A stretch of DNA of 64,000 bases from Lenzites betulinus (GCA_022264855.1 JABYQU010000001.1:1178001-1242000), one strand, 5' to 3'. Numbered from the stretch's first letter, positions 1 to 13,612 are shown. Translations and numbers: made by a program. The notes: generated from the sequence alone by a model not told the origin.

Positions 1-1336
1 ACCGACTTGCCTTGCATTGCACTCTATCGCCGCGGCCAACGGTGGACGGTGACCAGGCGAGCTAGACGAGACGGACACCGCGCCACGCAGAGAGCATGAG
101 TTTCGTCCTCCGTCGTTCTTCCCGATCACCGGGATGAGGTGAGCTGCCAATGCCATCTGGATCGTCGCAGAGATTGAATGGGGCGTCCTGCAGCGATCAG
201 CCAAGAAGCAACAAGCGAACCTGTACCGTACTATGCAGCTGCTTGGCCGTATCAGAGGAGAACGCATCCGCTCGAGGCGCCGGGCTCGCACAGGCAAGCG
301 GACTGCTATGCTCGCGTAAATGGGGGTCACCGCCCCTATTCGTTCCAGTTGACAGCTGTCGAGGCCCGAGCGAGAGGAACGGGTGATCCTACGCAGAATT
401 CGACTGCGGCCGTCAGGCCAACGCCCGCCGTACCTAGCAACCGATGTCAGTATACGCGTCGTTGAAGCTACTCCGGGCTGTGTCACCCACTGCGCGAGGC
501 CGCGAGGCTCGGGGCTCGAGAAGGCAGACGGCCTGCTGATAGCGGGACGGGCATAGCGGGTTGCACGGCATGTTCTCCGCTCATTCGACGTAGAATCTCG
601 GGCCCTCGAGCTTTCGAGCCCAAGTCCGAGTCGGCCGCGCCTGCAGGTGGCGCGCGGTGGCCTCGACTTGCGCAAGATACTGCGTTGAATGTTCCGGTTG
701 TCCTCCTGACAGGCTACTTACAGCACTGCGAGTGCGATATCTGTACTATACCTCATGGGCCCTACTAGAACCCATGCTGTTCAGTAGAATATGACAGCAG
801 AGGCTTACGAGGCCGACCGACGGGCACCGATGCCGACCGCGCAGCTTTTCTCGGAAGACTAGCGCTTCGAACGCGCAAGCTGGTATACAGCAATAAAAGC
901 GTTTGGAAACGCGTAAAGCAGCTCGTGAGGGCGAGACAGTGGTGCGCCAAGGTTCGAGTGCGATCAGAGACTGGACAAAAGCGGCGGCGAGCGCTGGAGA
1001 GAGTTTAGAGTTGAGCCCACAGGCGCCCATAATCAAATCCCACGTGGGCGCCAGATGTGGCTCGGCGCGACGGCCGCGTTGGGGACACAGCAGCGCGACG
1101 ACGGCAAGCCTTCCTCCTCTCCCGCCCACCATCTCCAACGACGACGACGCTTTCCTCGGCGACGTCCTGTGTTCGTTGGCCCTTCTGTCCCTTCTCGTGC
1201 ACACACATCTAGCCGGCGATCTTCGTCTTATCTACTCTGTTGAATATACCCAGGCTATCTCCGACCACACTTTCCGGAGCAGGAGTCCTTTGTTGGCCTA
1301 TTGCTCGAGCACAATCTACCGCCTCCTTTGTACACC
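1..1336. other. Intergenic region upstream of the first gene
   Basis: No convincing coding exon was found here. The open frames on both strands are short, overlap each other and encode Arg/Ser/Pro-rich sequence typical of GC-rich noncoding DNA. The last 300 bases probably hold the promoter and 5' leader of the gene starting at 1337, including a palindromic CACGTG-type site at 1039-1048. Confidence 0.6.
1039..1048. promoter_or_regulatory. CCCACGTGGG palindrome (bHLH-type E-box)
   Basis: A perfect 10 bp palindrome with a CACGTG core lies about 290 bases before the start codon at 1337. CACGTG is the classical site of fungal bHLH factors such as Cbf1, Pho4 and SREBP types. The same decamer recurs at 58,907-58,916 upstream of another unknown gene. 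Binding is inferred only from sequence. Confidence 0.35.
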
Positions 1337-3008
1337 ATGTCTACGCCGTCATACCGGCTGGAGACCCCCCGCGCGAGGCCGCCACCTTTGCCTATTAGGA
1401 CACGCGATCTGTCCGTCCGGAATTCTCTGCAAGGCAAAAAAGATGCCGCAGGACCACTCCTTTATGATCTGCCGTCCCCTACACTCACATCCCCTACAAG
1501 AATCGTCTCACCGTCAAGAATGACGTCGCCGACCTCTCCCACCAGCCCACGTTCAAGGAGCGCAAGGGGAAGGAAGATGACTCCGCCACCCTCAGCGCAA
1601 TCAGGCAAGAAGAATCGCTCGGTGACCCCTTCGGGCCCGATGCGCAGCGACTTGGAGGAATTTGCGGAGCGTTGTCGTGCATGGTCAGTTCTTCTGCGTC
1701 TCTTTGCCGTACCCGATAGCTTATTTTCCTGTCACAGGTACTATCAGCAGGACGACGAAGCCGGCAGGCTGATGACACAAACGCTTGCCACGCTTCCTCC
1801 CTCACAACGCGCGCCGTTCGCTCGCTTGCAGGCTTCTATTCGTTCCTCGTATCATGCCAGCATAAATGCGCGGAGGGACGCTGAGTTCAAGGCGCACCTG
1901 AGCGCTACGAAGCCGGGCGGCTCGCTCATGCCTCACTCCCGCGCAGAGCCCAAAGGGGCTTTGGCGAAGAAGGAGCGTTACGAGCGATTCGACCGGTTCG
2001 TTAGAACGTGGTGCACGATGGGCATGCCAGGGACAAAGCCCTTCTTCCTTGGCCTCTGGGCGGTCATGAGACTGCAGGTCATTCCACAGGACCTCGGTGG
2101 AGCGGGCCCGTGTAGGATAGAGTGGGAAATTGACGACGCTGTCTTCAAGGAGTCTGGGTAAGCGCGCTTCGCTCTATCCCCGCCGTTTGGCTTCGTTGAT
2201 CAACCCTCGGCAATGTCCGCTCAATAGCGGCAAAGAGTTTATGCTCGAAGCTATTGACGTGCTCAAAGGAGTAAGTCCTCTTACTGCACAGCGCGGCTAT
2301 GGGTCAACTGACGTGCTGCGCCAGGTTCTCGCGTTCGAAGAGACTACCTCGCTCAGTCGGTCCCCCTCGACGAATAGCTCCGTACAATACAATGCGTTCT
2401 CTGCTCTGTCTCCCATACACTCCCGGTCACAATCCCAACCGCTCCCTTCTGAAAGCACGCCGGACACACGTGCGCCGAAGACGCCTCCGATCTCCTCCAG
2501 GACCCAGACCAAACACCCCCGCGCGCCCAGCGATCCGTTTCTGGACACAACGACCCTCTCGACGTCCTACTCCTCCGCCAACACTGGACTTTCCACATCG
2601 AGCTCGTCGGCTGCAGACGAGCCCCTCACCCCTGTCACGCCCAACGCAGAGCTGGACGATCTCTTCGCGCGCAAGCCGCTCAGCGGCCGCGATCGCGACC
2701 GCGAGTTCGGCGAGTGTGACATGTACATGCGCACATGGACGGCCCCAGACCTGCCTAATCCCGAATTCCTGACCCTGCTCACCTTGTTCCCCCCGTTCAT
2801 CGCGCGAAACACGCTCCCGCGCTTTCCCGCCACGAGCGCGTCGTCTCGGCCGGCCGACATCGAGGAAGGCGAGGTGATGGATGGCGATCACAATAAACTC
2901 AAGGTTGGCACTGGGACCATGTGGCTGGGGACCAAACGGCGCACCGACGGTTGGCAGGGCGGGTGGTGGACGCGGTTGAAGATGTGGTTTGCGCAGGTGT
3001 TTTGTTAG
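1337..3008 (+). CDS. Conserved hypothetical basidiomycete protein, 497 aa, four exons
   Basis: Exons 1337-1683, 1738-2157, 2228-2270 and 2325-3008 join to 497 residues. The first intron (54 nt) is in frame and stop-free, so retention would add 18 residues. I do not recognise the family. The N-terminal 100 residues are Pro/Ser/Arg-rich with repeated TSP-type motifs. A compact, probably folded segment follows (about 115-270), rich in aromatic and charged residues with many Trp and Phe. The middle is a long Ser/Thr/Pro-rich linker. The C-terminus (about 400-497) is again better ordered and ends in a Trp-rich basic helix. There is no signal peptide or clear membrane span. The ATG was chosen because it opens a Pro/Arg-rich start that continues through every splice junction. 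Function unknown. Confidence 0.75.
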
Positions 3009-6000
3009 GCACGGCCCTCCCCGGGGACCCTTTCCTTCCTCCTCCCCCTTCCCCCTCCCCCTCGCCTCGGCACCACATATCCCCCCCGCCCGTCACTTGC
3101 ATATATCGCTATGCGCCTGGCGCGCACGGACGATTGTGGTCGAGTTCATAGTGTCCGTCCCCCATCTTGTAGGAGTAGAGCACGGACATTGGACCTAGGT
3201 CTGTCGCCGGGTTCCCCCACGCACTGTCGCATATACGTTCTGCAGATTGTAGTAGCGCAGAGATGCCGGCAGGTACATACGTTGTACTACCACCGACGTG
3301 TTGATATTATTCGCTATGGTTATGCTGTCGAGCCAAGCTACAGGGGTGCCCTCGGTGTGAACGCACGAAGACCTGCACGGCGGCGGCGCCGTTCTCGCAC
3401 AACACGAGGCGGGCAGTCCCCCCGCATTGCGGGCGCAGGTGACGTAGGGGAGCACGCGGAGGCGAAACAGGCTTGTCGAACAGAGGTCGAGGATACAAAT
3501 GCGGAAGCCGTAGTGTTCGTCCTCTGCGCATTGTGCGCGCGCGCACGCTCACACCCGCCGGCTGCCGCCCCGCGGCTGGCCAATGGCGGCGGGCACACAG
3601 GCCCCGCGCACACTCACGCATGAGAACGCGCGCAGTATTCCCCGGGATGATCACCGTCAGGCGACCCCGAGCCATTTAATGTTGCCCGCCATCTTACTGT
3701 CCCCGAGCGATTCGGACGAACGCGCGATGGATCTGCCCATGCCCCCCGGTGCGCGTCGAGCTGCCCTGTCCGACCGCCCGATGCACATGTGACAGGTTCT
3801 GTCGCGCGTCCCACGGCGACGGCCTGTGTTCCCTCCTCCCGGTGGGCGAAGGCTGCCCGCTCGGCTTTCACCGTTAGACTCGACATAGGAGCGGTGTAGA
3901 GTTGCCGGTTCGAGCGTGTCTGCCTCCATCCGGCAGGCGTGCCCCGACGCCGCCGTGCTCGACGTCGGCGTCGGTAGGTAATTTTGGGCGGGCAGCCCCC
4001 GAGCGCGCGCCCGCCGACCGCAACTGCGCCCGCACACACCTCCCCCGCGTCGGGCTCCGACGTCGCCGACTGCCCGCGCCCTGGTGCGCGCGCCTGACAA
4101 AGCGCATGCGCACTAGGGCTGCTGCAGTGGGAACGCGCGCGATTGGGCTACCTGGGCGTGCCTGGAGAAGGTGCTCGCTTGCCGGGTACGTTCATATCAT
4201 TGGGTGGAGGCCTTCCGCCTATGGTCCTGCCGTGTCGAAGCATTGCTCATTGATCACCCGCCATAGCCTAGTGCGCTCCCCGCTTCGCGTCCACATTCCC
4301 CACTGCATCTTTTGATAGGGGGACAACGCGCCCGGTGGGACCGGTGGGACCGCGCCGCCGTATCGCGCAGCGCAGCAGCAATGTCGCGCGCCGGTGCAAA
4401 GTTGCACACAAGCTTTGCGCTCGCTCGCGGCACGCTGACATGAGATAGCTGTGCTGTCTGCCATGGCGCTATCAGTCGTTTGGGGTGTCCACGATGCGGT
4501 GGGACGATACGTACCATGCCCTGCATGTTATTTGCTACCTCTGTCTCCCTGCGAGCGAGCAGAGGCCCAGCGTGCGTTGCGCGGCGTGTATTGGACAGGA
4601 GGTGTCGTTACCCCGCCGCAGAGCAACTTCCGGAATCGCAGCGACTCACGAGAGGCCACTCGAACAAGCTCGCCGCCGGGAGGGGCTCGTTGCCTAGCAT
4701 CGCAATTGCATTCGTCCCCTCGAGCGCGGAGTGCCCGGACAGGGCGGGGGTGCCTTCGGAGTCCCGCAAGCATCTCGCCGTCAGTGACGCCCACTCGACG
4801 CATGCTACGCGCAGCCGTGCCTGGGGCCGTCGCGCAAGGCCCTCCAACATTCCCAGCGTCATGTCAGATTGGACCCCCGGTGTTCCGGCAACTGCGTAGG
4901 CGGGGCCCTGTGTGCGCCCGCCCGCCCCTGCGCACCCCCTCCTCAGGCAGTCGACGTGCTGTCTATGCGCACGTCGAACTGTCGCGGAGGGCGATCCGCT
5001 AGTGCTCGAGAACGCGCGGTGATGACGTAGGCCCAGACGGGCGCGCACAGGCTGGCAGTTCGGACGTTTTATCAATTCAATGCGCTGAATTCCTTGGCCG
5101 GCTATGGGCTCACCTCATGGGCTGACGCTTGTAGGCGGCCGATGTATGCATGTCTGCGTCTTGTATGGCCTGTGAATATGCTTGAACGCCGACGTCGCGC
5201 GCGGTCACGCTGCAGTCGAGGCTGCAGCGCAAGCTGAGCGCACCGGCGGCTGCTGTATTGCGTGGGTACCAAACGTCGCGGGGCTGTCCCACGCTGACTT
5301 GATTTGCTCGACCGCCTCGTCGCCGTGACAGAAGGTCCGCGGAGCACTTTCTTCCTGACGCCTGTTTCCCCTCCTGTCTGGAGGGAGCGGAATGCCGCGG
5401 TCAAATAATGACGAGCGGGTATCAGCCGCTCAGAGGATACCTGACACGATGGTCCGCATGGTCGCGTTGCGCATGCCGTTAGTCTTAGCAGCGGAGTGGA
5501 ATAGACATGTCTAGGGTACGTTGTGGCGAGGAACGAACAAACATAGCAAACGCTCGCGTACCTCGGGTGCTAAACCCCAGATTACAGTCTGCCATGTTCC
5601 GACGTTGCCGAGATCTGTGCGGGCAATTGCGGGACTAGTCGGGGACAGGATCTTGAATCTTAATTGTGCGTGGGTTCAGTGGCATGGCACTGACAGGTTG
5701 TAGTGCGGCCCGGGATCATTACAGCAAATAAATACTACAGGGATGATGGTTAGCGTGTGTACGCGGTCTGATCTATTGAATGCCGAAAAACATACCGGTC
5801 AGTACACGATCGGCGGTAAGCATAGGAATAATTGAGGAACAGCTCGGCAAAAGGAAACGAACGGGGCCCGCGAGCCCGGTCCACGGAATCGGGTACATAC
5901 AGTGGCCCGACAGAGAGGAAACAGCGAAGAGGCAAGAGCCCCGACTATCCGTTCCGTAAATCCTTCGAAAGCGTGGACAGCGTGAGACGTGGGAGACATT

Positions 6001-6161
6001 TGCAGGGCGAGAGGACACGAGAGCAGCAGAACATGAGAAAGCGTGAGGGCGATCGACAAGACGGGCGAGCGCAGAGCATGAACGCTCTGGAAGTTGCTAG
6101 AGGGATGGCGATGGCAAAAATGGGAGCATGGAAAGACGGAGCGGGAGCGGTGGGTGTGCCG
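3009..6161. other. Gene-poor, GC-rich intergenic block
   Basis: This is the longest stretch in the left half without a gene I can support. The first 100 bases are a pyrimidine-rich 3' untranslated region (CCTTCCTCC-type runs). From about 3350 to 5000 the DNA is very GC-rich, and all six frames carry overlapping Arg/Ala/Pro-rich open frames with no conserved motif, start context or splice pattern. I see no repeats with terminal structure. It may hold 3' ends of both flanking genes or noncoding transcripts. Confidence 0.55.
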
Positions 6162-7719
6162 CTAACGACGAACTTGCAGCGCTGCCACGGTTTCCTCCAG
6201 GGCACGTTTCTCATTCCTGAGCCTGACAAGGTGGTGGAGCCCCTATGTCAGCAAAGGCAGCGCGTAGCGGCACCGCAGCATGCGTACGTACCGTTGCACC
6301 TCCTGCTCCAGTTGGACAATTTTCCGTCCCTTGATCTCTGCGCTCTTCTGCGCCGCTTTCTCCCTCCGCTCGAGCTTCGCGATGTACTCTGGAACACCCT
6401 GTAGCGCCGCGAGGTGGGAGGCGATCGAGTCGGCAGACAATGCACCCGCTGGCATGACCCCGCTCACGCCATCAGCCACCGACATCGCTGTCGGTGCCGG
6501 GGTGGCCGATGCGCGTGCGACGGCGGAGGCACGGAAGGGGTTTTCCTGCTTTTGCAGGGACCGCCGCAAAACAGGAAAATAGACGCGCATCAATACCCTG
6601 CTTTCGACATTCAAAGCAACGCATGCGCACCGGGTCATCCTGCACCATCTGCCATCGCTGATTCGTACTGGCGGAGTTGGAGGAGCCTGGGCCCGAGTCC
6701 ATCGACGCCGTAGGTGATAGGAGCATCTCTTGCAACAGTGATCTTCCCCTCTGTAAGGTGGACGGTCCAGCCCCGGCCTCAGAAAGACGTCGCGGCTGGG
6801 AACTCCCAGGCGGGGTCAAAAGCATGCTGGGATTGCTTTCGCCCTCTTTCTCACCAGGAGCATACGTTCCGGACGAGCCTCCTCGCCCAGGGGTCTGTGG
6901 GGGAATCGAGGACCATGCGATACGCTCAGCCTCCGAAGCCTGCGGCATCGCCGGCATCCGGTGTGGATACGCACGAGAGAGACCGGCTCCCTCCTCGGCT
7001 GTGGCGGATACTTGTGAGCCTATGGCGCTGCGGGTCGGAGACGGGGTCGAGAACTCCTCGATTACGGAGCCATCGTCTTCTGCAGACGAGGCGCGCACCG
7101 CCCTCGACTCCATGTCCTCCATCTCTGCCAGCTCGATCTCGGAGTCGATGTTCGTTCCGGCGTCGGACTGGGCGCCCTGCGTGTATCTTGGGAACATCCG
7201 CGGGTTCTGTTTGTTCTGTGACAGAGAAGAAGGGGTGGTATGGTGCGGGGCATCAGAAAGGCCCTGACGCGGGGAAAATTGCGTGACTTCTTCGACATGG
7301 CAGTCCACATCGCGAGAGGTAGCGGGCGAGAGATCACGAGAAGTGGCCTGGATTGAAAGGATAGCGTCCTCGATGCTCCTCATACGGGCAGCCTTCCTCT
7401 CCTCCGGCGTTGCCGTCTGTCTGATAAGACCCGACCTCTGGGGAGGGCGCGCGCTAGGTGTGGGATTGGCCGACCGCACGCTATTGCTGACGGCGCCGTC
7501 GACTCGTCTATGTTTCACAGCCCCTACGGAGGTAGTCGCAGCACTCGAGCTTGGTGTTGGGCTTGGCGTTCTCTGTCGTTTCCGAAGGGACGCAGCTGCG
7601 ATGGTCGGAGACCGCGAAAATAATGCTCGTGTTGCTTGCGAAGGGCGTTGCGGGGTGACTGGGGTTGGTGCTGCTGCAACGCCAGCCCGCTTCTTCGATT
7701 CAAGAAGAAATCGCAACAT
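6162..7719 (-). CDS. Hypothetical protein with C-terminal coiled coil, about 475 aa
   Basis: The large exon reads from ATG at 7719. Upstream in frame is a GTG but no ATG, so 7719 is the first usable start; a small extra 5' exon cannot be excluded. Proposed exons are 7719-6631, 6545-6288 and 6242-6162. The last intron (45 nt) is well supported, because removing it continues a coiled coil. The junction of exons 1 and 2 is less certain: the frame clearly shifts between a Cys-Arg-Lys-Gln segment and an Asn-Pro-Phe-Arg segment, and the best donor is at 6630. The protein is Ser/Pro/Thr-rich with Arg/Lys patches (RKRQRTPSP near the start) suggesting a nuclear location. The last 80 residues form a Lys/Glu/Leu-rich coiled coil preceded by LAALQGVPEYIAKLERRE. 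The family is not recognised. Confidence 0.6.
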
Positions 7720-9479
7720 GGGGCTGTCTGCCCACACTGCAATATGTACCAGGTGAGCCTTTGACGGGATGCATCATGACGAAATGGAAAGCACTCAACT
7801 CCAAAAACCACACCCCTCTGCTTCATTTGGGCAGACGAAGAATGCGCTTCAAGTTCGGGCTTAGCTTGGCTGTATGCGTAAATCAAGCACCTCAGCTCAC
7901 CGGTCGGGGTTGGCTGACGTGCGGCTAGTCAAACGCTTGGCTGGTACGCGGTGATGACAGACTACTTGTCCTTCCGCATCCACAGGTGAGACTCCGTTGA
8001 CAAATTCGCCGACAGAGTCTGTTGAGTTTGCTGAGCCTTGCGACATAGCCAACTGCCAACGGATGGAATATGGTAGTGGTCAGTGACCTGTAATGTGTGT
8101 ATGGAAAGCGCCGTTTGCGCGCTGTCACGCTGGTGGTTGAACGCTGAGCGCTTGAACTGCAACGAGCGCGAAGCGCCGTATTTGCCATTAGTGCGTGTTG
8201 TTCTTCGTGAAAAAGCGACATGACTTACAAGGCGCGTAGGGGCCCACAATATATTCCGGCTACCGACACCAGTTCTAGTCAGTAGAACAGGATGCAGGCT
8301 CGCTGTATGCGGTACCACAGTGAGTGGCACCTGGCGACGACTCGAACGCACTTGCCATCGGCCCCCCTCTTCCCGGTTTGGCAAAAGCGCGTCACATCAG
8401 TGTCACGGTCCGCAAGATCCGCAAGTACTTCGCGCTTAGCGCCGGACGCGTTCCTTTGACCCCCGCGCGCCATTGACCACAACGTCGCAAATTACTTGGC
8501 CGGGCATAAGGCAGCGAGAACACAAATAAGTCGCAGTACAAGATGGCGGCCATCAAATCTCGTATACAGGTCGACACCCAATACTTCCCATCAGCAGGAC
8601 ACGCGCTTCCTCCCCTCGCTGTTCAGACCACGCGTCTCGTGAACAGCTACATGCTGTGGGTCGGCACGACCGACGTTGAGCAAGATCAGGTGGAGACAGC
8701 GCCACTGCAGGGGAGCCTCGCTAAGGACTGGGCGTGTGCTATGCCGGTAAGAGAGACGGTACGTTGCAGGACTCTCATTGTCCTGTGCTCTTGACGGCAC
8801 ATAGCTGTCTTGATCGAGTGCTGAACAGATTTGCATTCACCTCCACAGCCAGGCACCCCCGCGGCGGCGACGCCATTGTACCGCTCGTCAAGCTCGGAGG
8901 CCGCGCTATCCATGGCACAGCGTCTCGGTGATATATTTCCGCAGCTCACGCGGGGAGCATGCGCTAACGGTACCCGTTGTTGTTCTTCCCGGGCACGCGC
9001 AACGGGAGCAGCGCGCCGCTTCAAGAAACAGATATTCCTGTCAATCGACATGCCGCCGTCGTTGGGGTCGTTGGGGCAGGAGGGGAAGCTGCTACTTGCG
9101 ATTGAGCGGGCGCTGGTGGACAGCCTCAAATCGCACGAGGGACAATAATGGTAGTACGTTGTACAGGCGTTTGTGCTGCGAAATAGGACGTATAGAGACG
9201 ATAAGGGGATCGATACGAACGGCGGGGAGTCATGGGCGCAGGAGGCGGGGGAGGTCGTCATCTGAGTTGGATCTCGCACTGATTCTGCGCTGCGCCGTGC
9301 GGCTCGGCGCTCTCCATGATCGGGGCCTCGTTGCCCTTTGCTCATCACTCTCTCTTCTCTCCTCGTCGTCCTCCTCCGCGCACGTCCCTCTCTCCCCGCA
9401 TCCACCACCTCGACGGCCTTTTTCACGCCTCCGCGGCCGCACCCTGAGCTTGTCTGTCTGTTTGCGCACCCCCAGTTAC
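7720..9479. other. Intergenic region between divergent genes
   Basis: No gene is supported here. It separates the minus-strand coiled-coil gene from YAK1 and must carry both promoters. The last 130 bases (about 9345-9479) are strongly pyrimidine-rich on the plus strand, as expected for the YAK1 leader just before its ATG. Open frames on both strands are short or read into the flanking genes. Confidence 0.55.
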
Positions 9480-12400
9480 ATGTCAGAACCTGAACTGCTA
9501 GCCTACATGTCCGGCACAAACGAGGACTTCGATCTTCCCCGTTGGCACACCCAGTCCATCCACGACAACCTGTCGTCTTCGGCTCAAGCTGCTCAGTCTG
9601 CTGCACAGGCGTCCTATCTCTACCCACAGGGCCCGCCGCCGCAAGCACCAAATCGTCTGCCCCCCATCCACCAGCCGCCATCTAGCTCATCAAGGCAACC
9701 CCGCATAAACCAGCTCCTGGATGAGGATCAGCAATTTGGGCTCAACCCCTCTCCCTACTCCACCGGTGGGCTTGCTCGTAGTTTGTCGCTGGGTGGGACT
9801 TCGAATGCGTCGGCGAGGGGACGCCGTCATCTTCAGGATGACCTAGAGGGAGCTTTCCATGTCGAAGGCGACGTCAGTCAGAGGCAGACACCTCAGTCTC
9901 TCTATCCACCCCCCATTGCCTACCACGGTGCTCAGCAGGGAGGCGGTAGCAATGCGACCGGCTCGGCGGCGGCTGCCGATCCATATCAGGACGCCTATTA
10001 CGCCGGTCCCAATGTACAGACTCCCAAGAGGAGTCAGACACAGCACGAATCCAGCTCGTCGCGAGCCCCCAGGTCACCTCACAGGGCACCGCAATCGAAC
10101 AATCTGCTTGACCCGTACTCGCCTCAACAATACTCCTCCCCGTCGGCTCCCTCCTACCCGTACTCGCCTACGACGGAGCAGAAATCTTTTGCCCCGGGTG
10201 GATATCAATCCCAGTCTCATTCGCGCTCACATTCGCAGACAAAGACCGAAGCGGTCTCACCACCCATCCCGTCAGGCGCGTACTCGCCACAATCGACTGG
10301 ACAGCCTTCCCTGTATTCTGGTCCATATTCCATGGATACGACGAGCCCTGCACCATCGTCGAACAGTCTCTCAGCACAACGGCATCCCCGTCAAACTTCC
10401 GTCTCCCAGCCGGCGACGCCCTTATCGTTCAGCCATGGCCCACACGGCTCAGCCCAGTTCTTTGCACAAGAACATCAGGCCATGGCCGTGGAGCCGCCGC
10501 CACCGAAGCGCCGGGCATCTGGCCTCCGGCGTATACGTGATCACCGCGACTTGAGGCCATTCATTCCCCAGCCGGTAGGACGCAGGGTAGACGCGAGCGG
10601 GTCTGCAATTACGGTACGCGCGTGTCTATATCAGACGTGCTGTGCGTTGTCGCACCGGTACTAACTCACGATGCTCTACAGCCGCTCAAGCAGCTGACGA
10701 CGCATATCGTTGAGACGTACCACATTTGCAATCCGCAGTTCAAGTACGAATCCACGCACAACCCGAGGCGCGTCCTCACCAAGCCGAGCAAGCCGGTTCA
10801 CAACGACGGCTATGACAACGAGGACTACGATTACATCCTCTACGTGAATGACTGGCTCGGCACGGATGACGGGCACAAGTGCGGCTATCTGTCATTCTGC
10901 GTGCGGAGATGCATTCATACTGAATTCACGTGTCAGGTACCTCATTCTAGACATTCTGGGTCAAGGGACATTCGGACAAGTGGTCAAATGCCAGAACATG
11001 AAGACACACGAAGTGGTGGCGGTCAAGGTGGTGAAGAACAAACCCGCATACTTCAATCAGAGTATGATGGAGGTAACAATCCTGGAATTGGTGCGTTTCA
11101 TGCTTCATCTTAGCTTCTTGCGCTACTAAGCCTTTCCGAGTAGCTCAACCAACAATGTGACCCGAACGACGAGCATCATATTCTACGATTGCGAGACTCC
11201 TTCATCCACAAAAGTCATCTATGCCTTGTTTTCGAGCTTCTTTCCTCGAACCTTTACGAGTTGATCAAGCAGAACCAGTTCCAAGGTCTCAGCACGCAAC
11301 TCGTCAAAGTTTTCACAGCCCAGTTACTAGATTCCCTCACGGTGCTCAAAGAAGCGCGGCTCATCCACTGCGATCTGAAACCCGAAAATATCCTCTTGAA
11401 GTCGTAAGTCGTAGCTCCAATCCCTGAACACAACTTAGCACCTGAAGCAAAAATCGTCTTCGCTAGACTACAATCACCCCAAATCAAGGTGATTGACTTC
11501 GGTTCGACATGTCACGAGCGGCAGACGGTCTACACCTACATCCAATCGCGATTCTACCGGTCTCCCGAAGTGCTGCTGGGGATTCCCTATACGGCGGCAA
11601 TAGACATGTGGTCACTGGGCTGCATCGCGGTGGAGCTGTTCCTGGGCCTGCCGCTCTTCCCTGGAACGAGCGAATATAACCAAATCACACGTATCGTGGA
11701 GATGCTGGGGTGCGTATATGCCATAGATCTTCGCAATACGCCACAGAAAGCTAATTCGCGACGCGTCCCAGACTGCCACCGCAGTACATGCTCGACATGG
11801 GGAAGCAGACTACTCAGTTCTTCGACACTGTGGTGGACCAATACGGGCACAAGAAGTACCGATTGAAGAGCCTCGAGCAATACTCCCGCGAACACAACAC
11901 CAACGAGCAGCCTGGGAAGCAGTACTTCAAGGCTACTACGCTGCCCGAGATCATCCGGCAGGCACCAATGCCGACCTTCAAGGCAACATCCCGGCAGCAG
12001 CACGAGATAGAGAAAGGTACGTGGAACACGTCTGAAAGGTGTTCCCAGATTGAGACGACGCTTCGCTGTGACAGAAATGAACAACCGCGCGGCTTTTATC
12101 GATTTCGTCTCCGGCCTGCTCAACATGAACCCGATCGAACGGTGGTCTCCGCAACAAGCGCGACAGCACCCGTTCATAACGTCAGAGAAGTGGACTGGCC
12201 CTTGGAGCGTGAGTCCTTCTCGACCTTGGTGTATTTCGGCCTACTGAGCTATCATTGTCTCATAGCCGCTGTCGGCGTCGACCCCCCAGCCCCAGAGTTC
12301 ATCCGGGGCTTCATCGTCGTCCTCGAACTCCAATCCGAACGCCAACCCGAAACGGCCGTACGGAGGTTTGGTGCCGTCGCAGCCGAAAGGAACACGCGCG

Positions 12401-13612
12401 TACCAGGATGCCGCTTCGTATAACCAGCACCTCGCGCAACATCAGGCGTACACGGCACAGGCACAAGCAGCTTCTCAAGCGGCGCAGAATGTGTTCCGAA
12501 ACCCCTACTTGCAGCCCCAATCCACCCCATCGCACTCTTCCACATACAGCGGGCCGCAAGAGGCCCCCAGCAGCACCAACTACCCGCCGCAAACGCAATA
12601 TGCCTCGCCACCCGCGCACACGGCGTCACATCGCGGGCTGACACACCAGAGCTCACATGGCCACCTGAACGTCAACACGGAAGTCCCACACTATTCCGGG
12701 CAATCGACAGCCGGCGGGTTCCCCGTGGCGCAACACTTGAACCCAGCGCCCCCTGGCCAGTCCTATTACTCCAACGCACGCGCGCGCTCGAACACGATCC
12801 ACAACGGGATGGACAACATCCCGCCCGCGCTCGCCCGGCTGCAGCACATGAACCAGGACGTGATTGGCGGCCGGAAGGCACTCACTCCGGTGCTCAAGCG
12901 GGACGACGCGATGAAGGAGTGGGAGCGGCGGCAGCAGCAGGGCAAGGCCGCTGCGGCCCAGCCGTACCCGCAGCTCGAGTTCCTCCAGCAGCAGGCTGAG
13001 CTCGCGGCGGCGCAGGGGATGACGAACTGGGGCGCCGGCGCGGCAGGCCGGTACCATCCTCCGACGTCGAACCTCGCGCACTCGTACCAGCCCAACGCCA
13101 TGGTCGTCGACGAGGACCGCCGGGACGTCATACTCTCCAACGCGCGGAACGCGGCGCATGCGGATTCCGCGAGCAACCTTTTCCAGACACCCTCCTCGAA
13201 TGTCATCCCGAGCCCACCCCAGGCGTACGCTAGCAACTCGACCACGACCGGCAACCGGTACCCCGCGACGTACTCGCAGCAAGGCAGCGGACAAGGCGGA
13301 GCGGCGGCGTTCGACGCCGTCGACCGCCGTGGCGGGGATCTGAGCGCGATGTATGTTCCGCTGCAGCCAGATCAATACGGGCCGTACAACAACACCCCTG
13401 CCGGGGGACCGCAACCACAGGGCGGTGCACCAAGACAGGTCGCGCCCCCGCAGCAGGCGGTCCCGCCCTCGTTCTACGGCGCGGGAGTCGTTCCCGCCGG
13501 GCATGCGCTGGGTAATGGCCAGCAGCGGAACCCGTTCGCAGGCCCCGACCCGGCGCAGGCGGGCGTGAAGGAGGCGCGGCGGAAGAGTGGGATGGAGCTG
13601 TGGACGCAGTGA
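9480..13612 (+). CDS. YAK1: Dual-specificity protein kinase YAK1 (DYRK family)
   Basis: Eight exons (9480-10613, 10682-10878, 10937-11090, 11144-11403, 11467-11709, 11772-12016, 12075-12208, 12266-13612) give 1,237 residues in frame. The first 375 residues are Gln/Ser/Pro-rich and disordered. The kinase domain spans about 444-780: Gly loop GQGTFGQV (452-459), VAVK lysine 474, catalytic HCDLKPEN (570-577), DFG (592-594) and the DYRK activation-loop YTY (604-606) before [12 protein letters not shown] kinases autophosphorylate the second tyrosine of that motif during translation. The C-terminal 450 residues are Gln/Ala/Pro/Asn-rich with a short acidic-basic helix. In yeast, Yak1 acts downstream of PKA and TOR signalling as a growth antagonist shuttling between nucleus and cytoplasm; that role is inferred here by family. 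The assignment is certain, the tails are low complexity. Confidence 0.96.

Noticed and set aside
150..1523. Several open frames of 60-206 codons in the left edge region
   Set aside because: They overlap on both strands, are Arg/Ser/Pro-rich, lack splice logic and family motifs, and partly overlap the supported gene at 1337 in another frame.
4451..5075. Open frames of 139-183 codons on both strands
   Set aside because: Composition follows local GC content, frames overlap antisense, and no motif or coherent exon structure was found.
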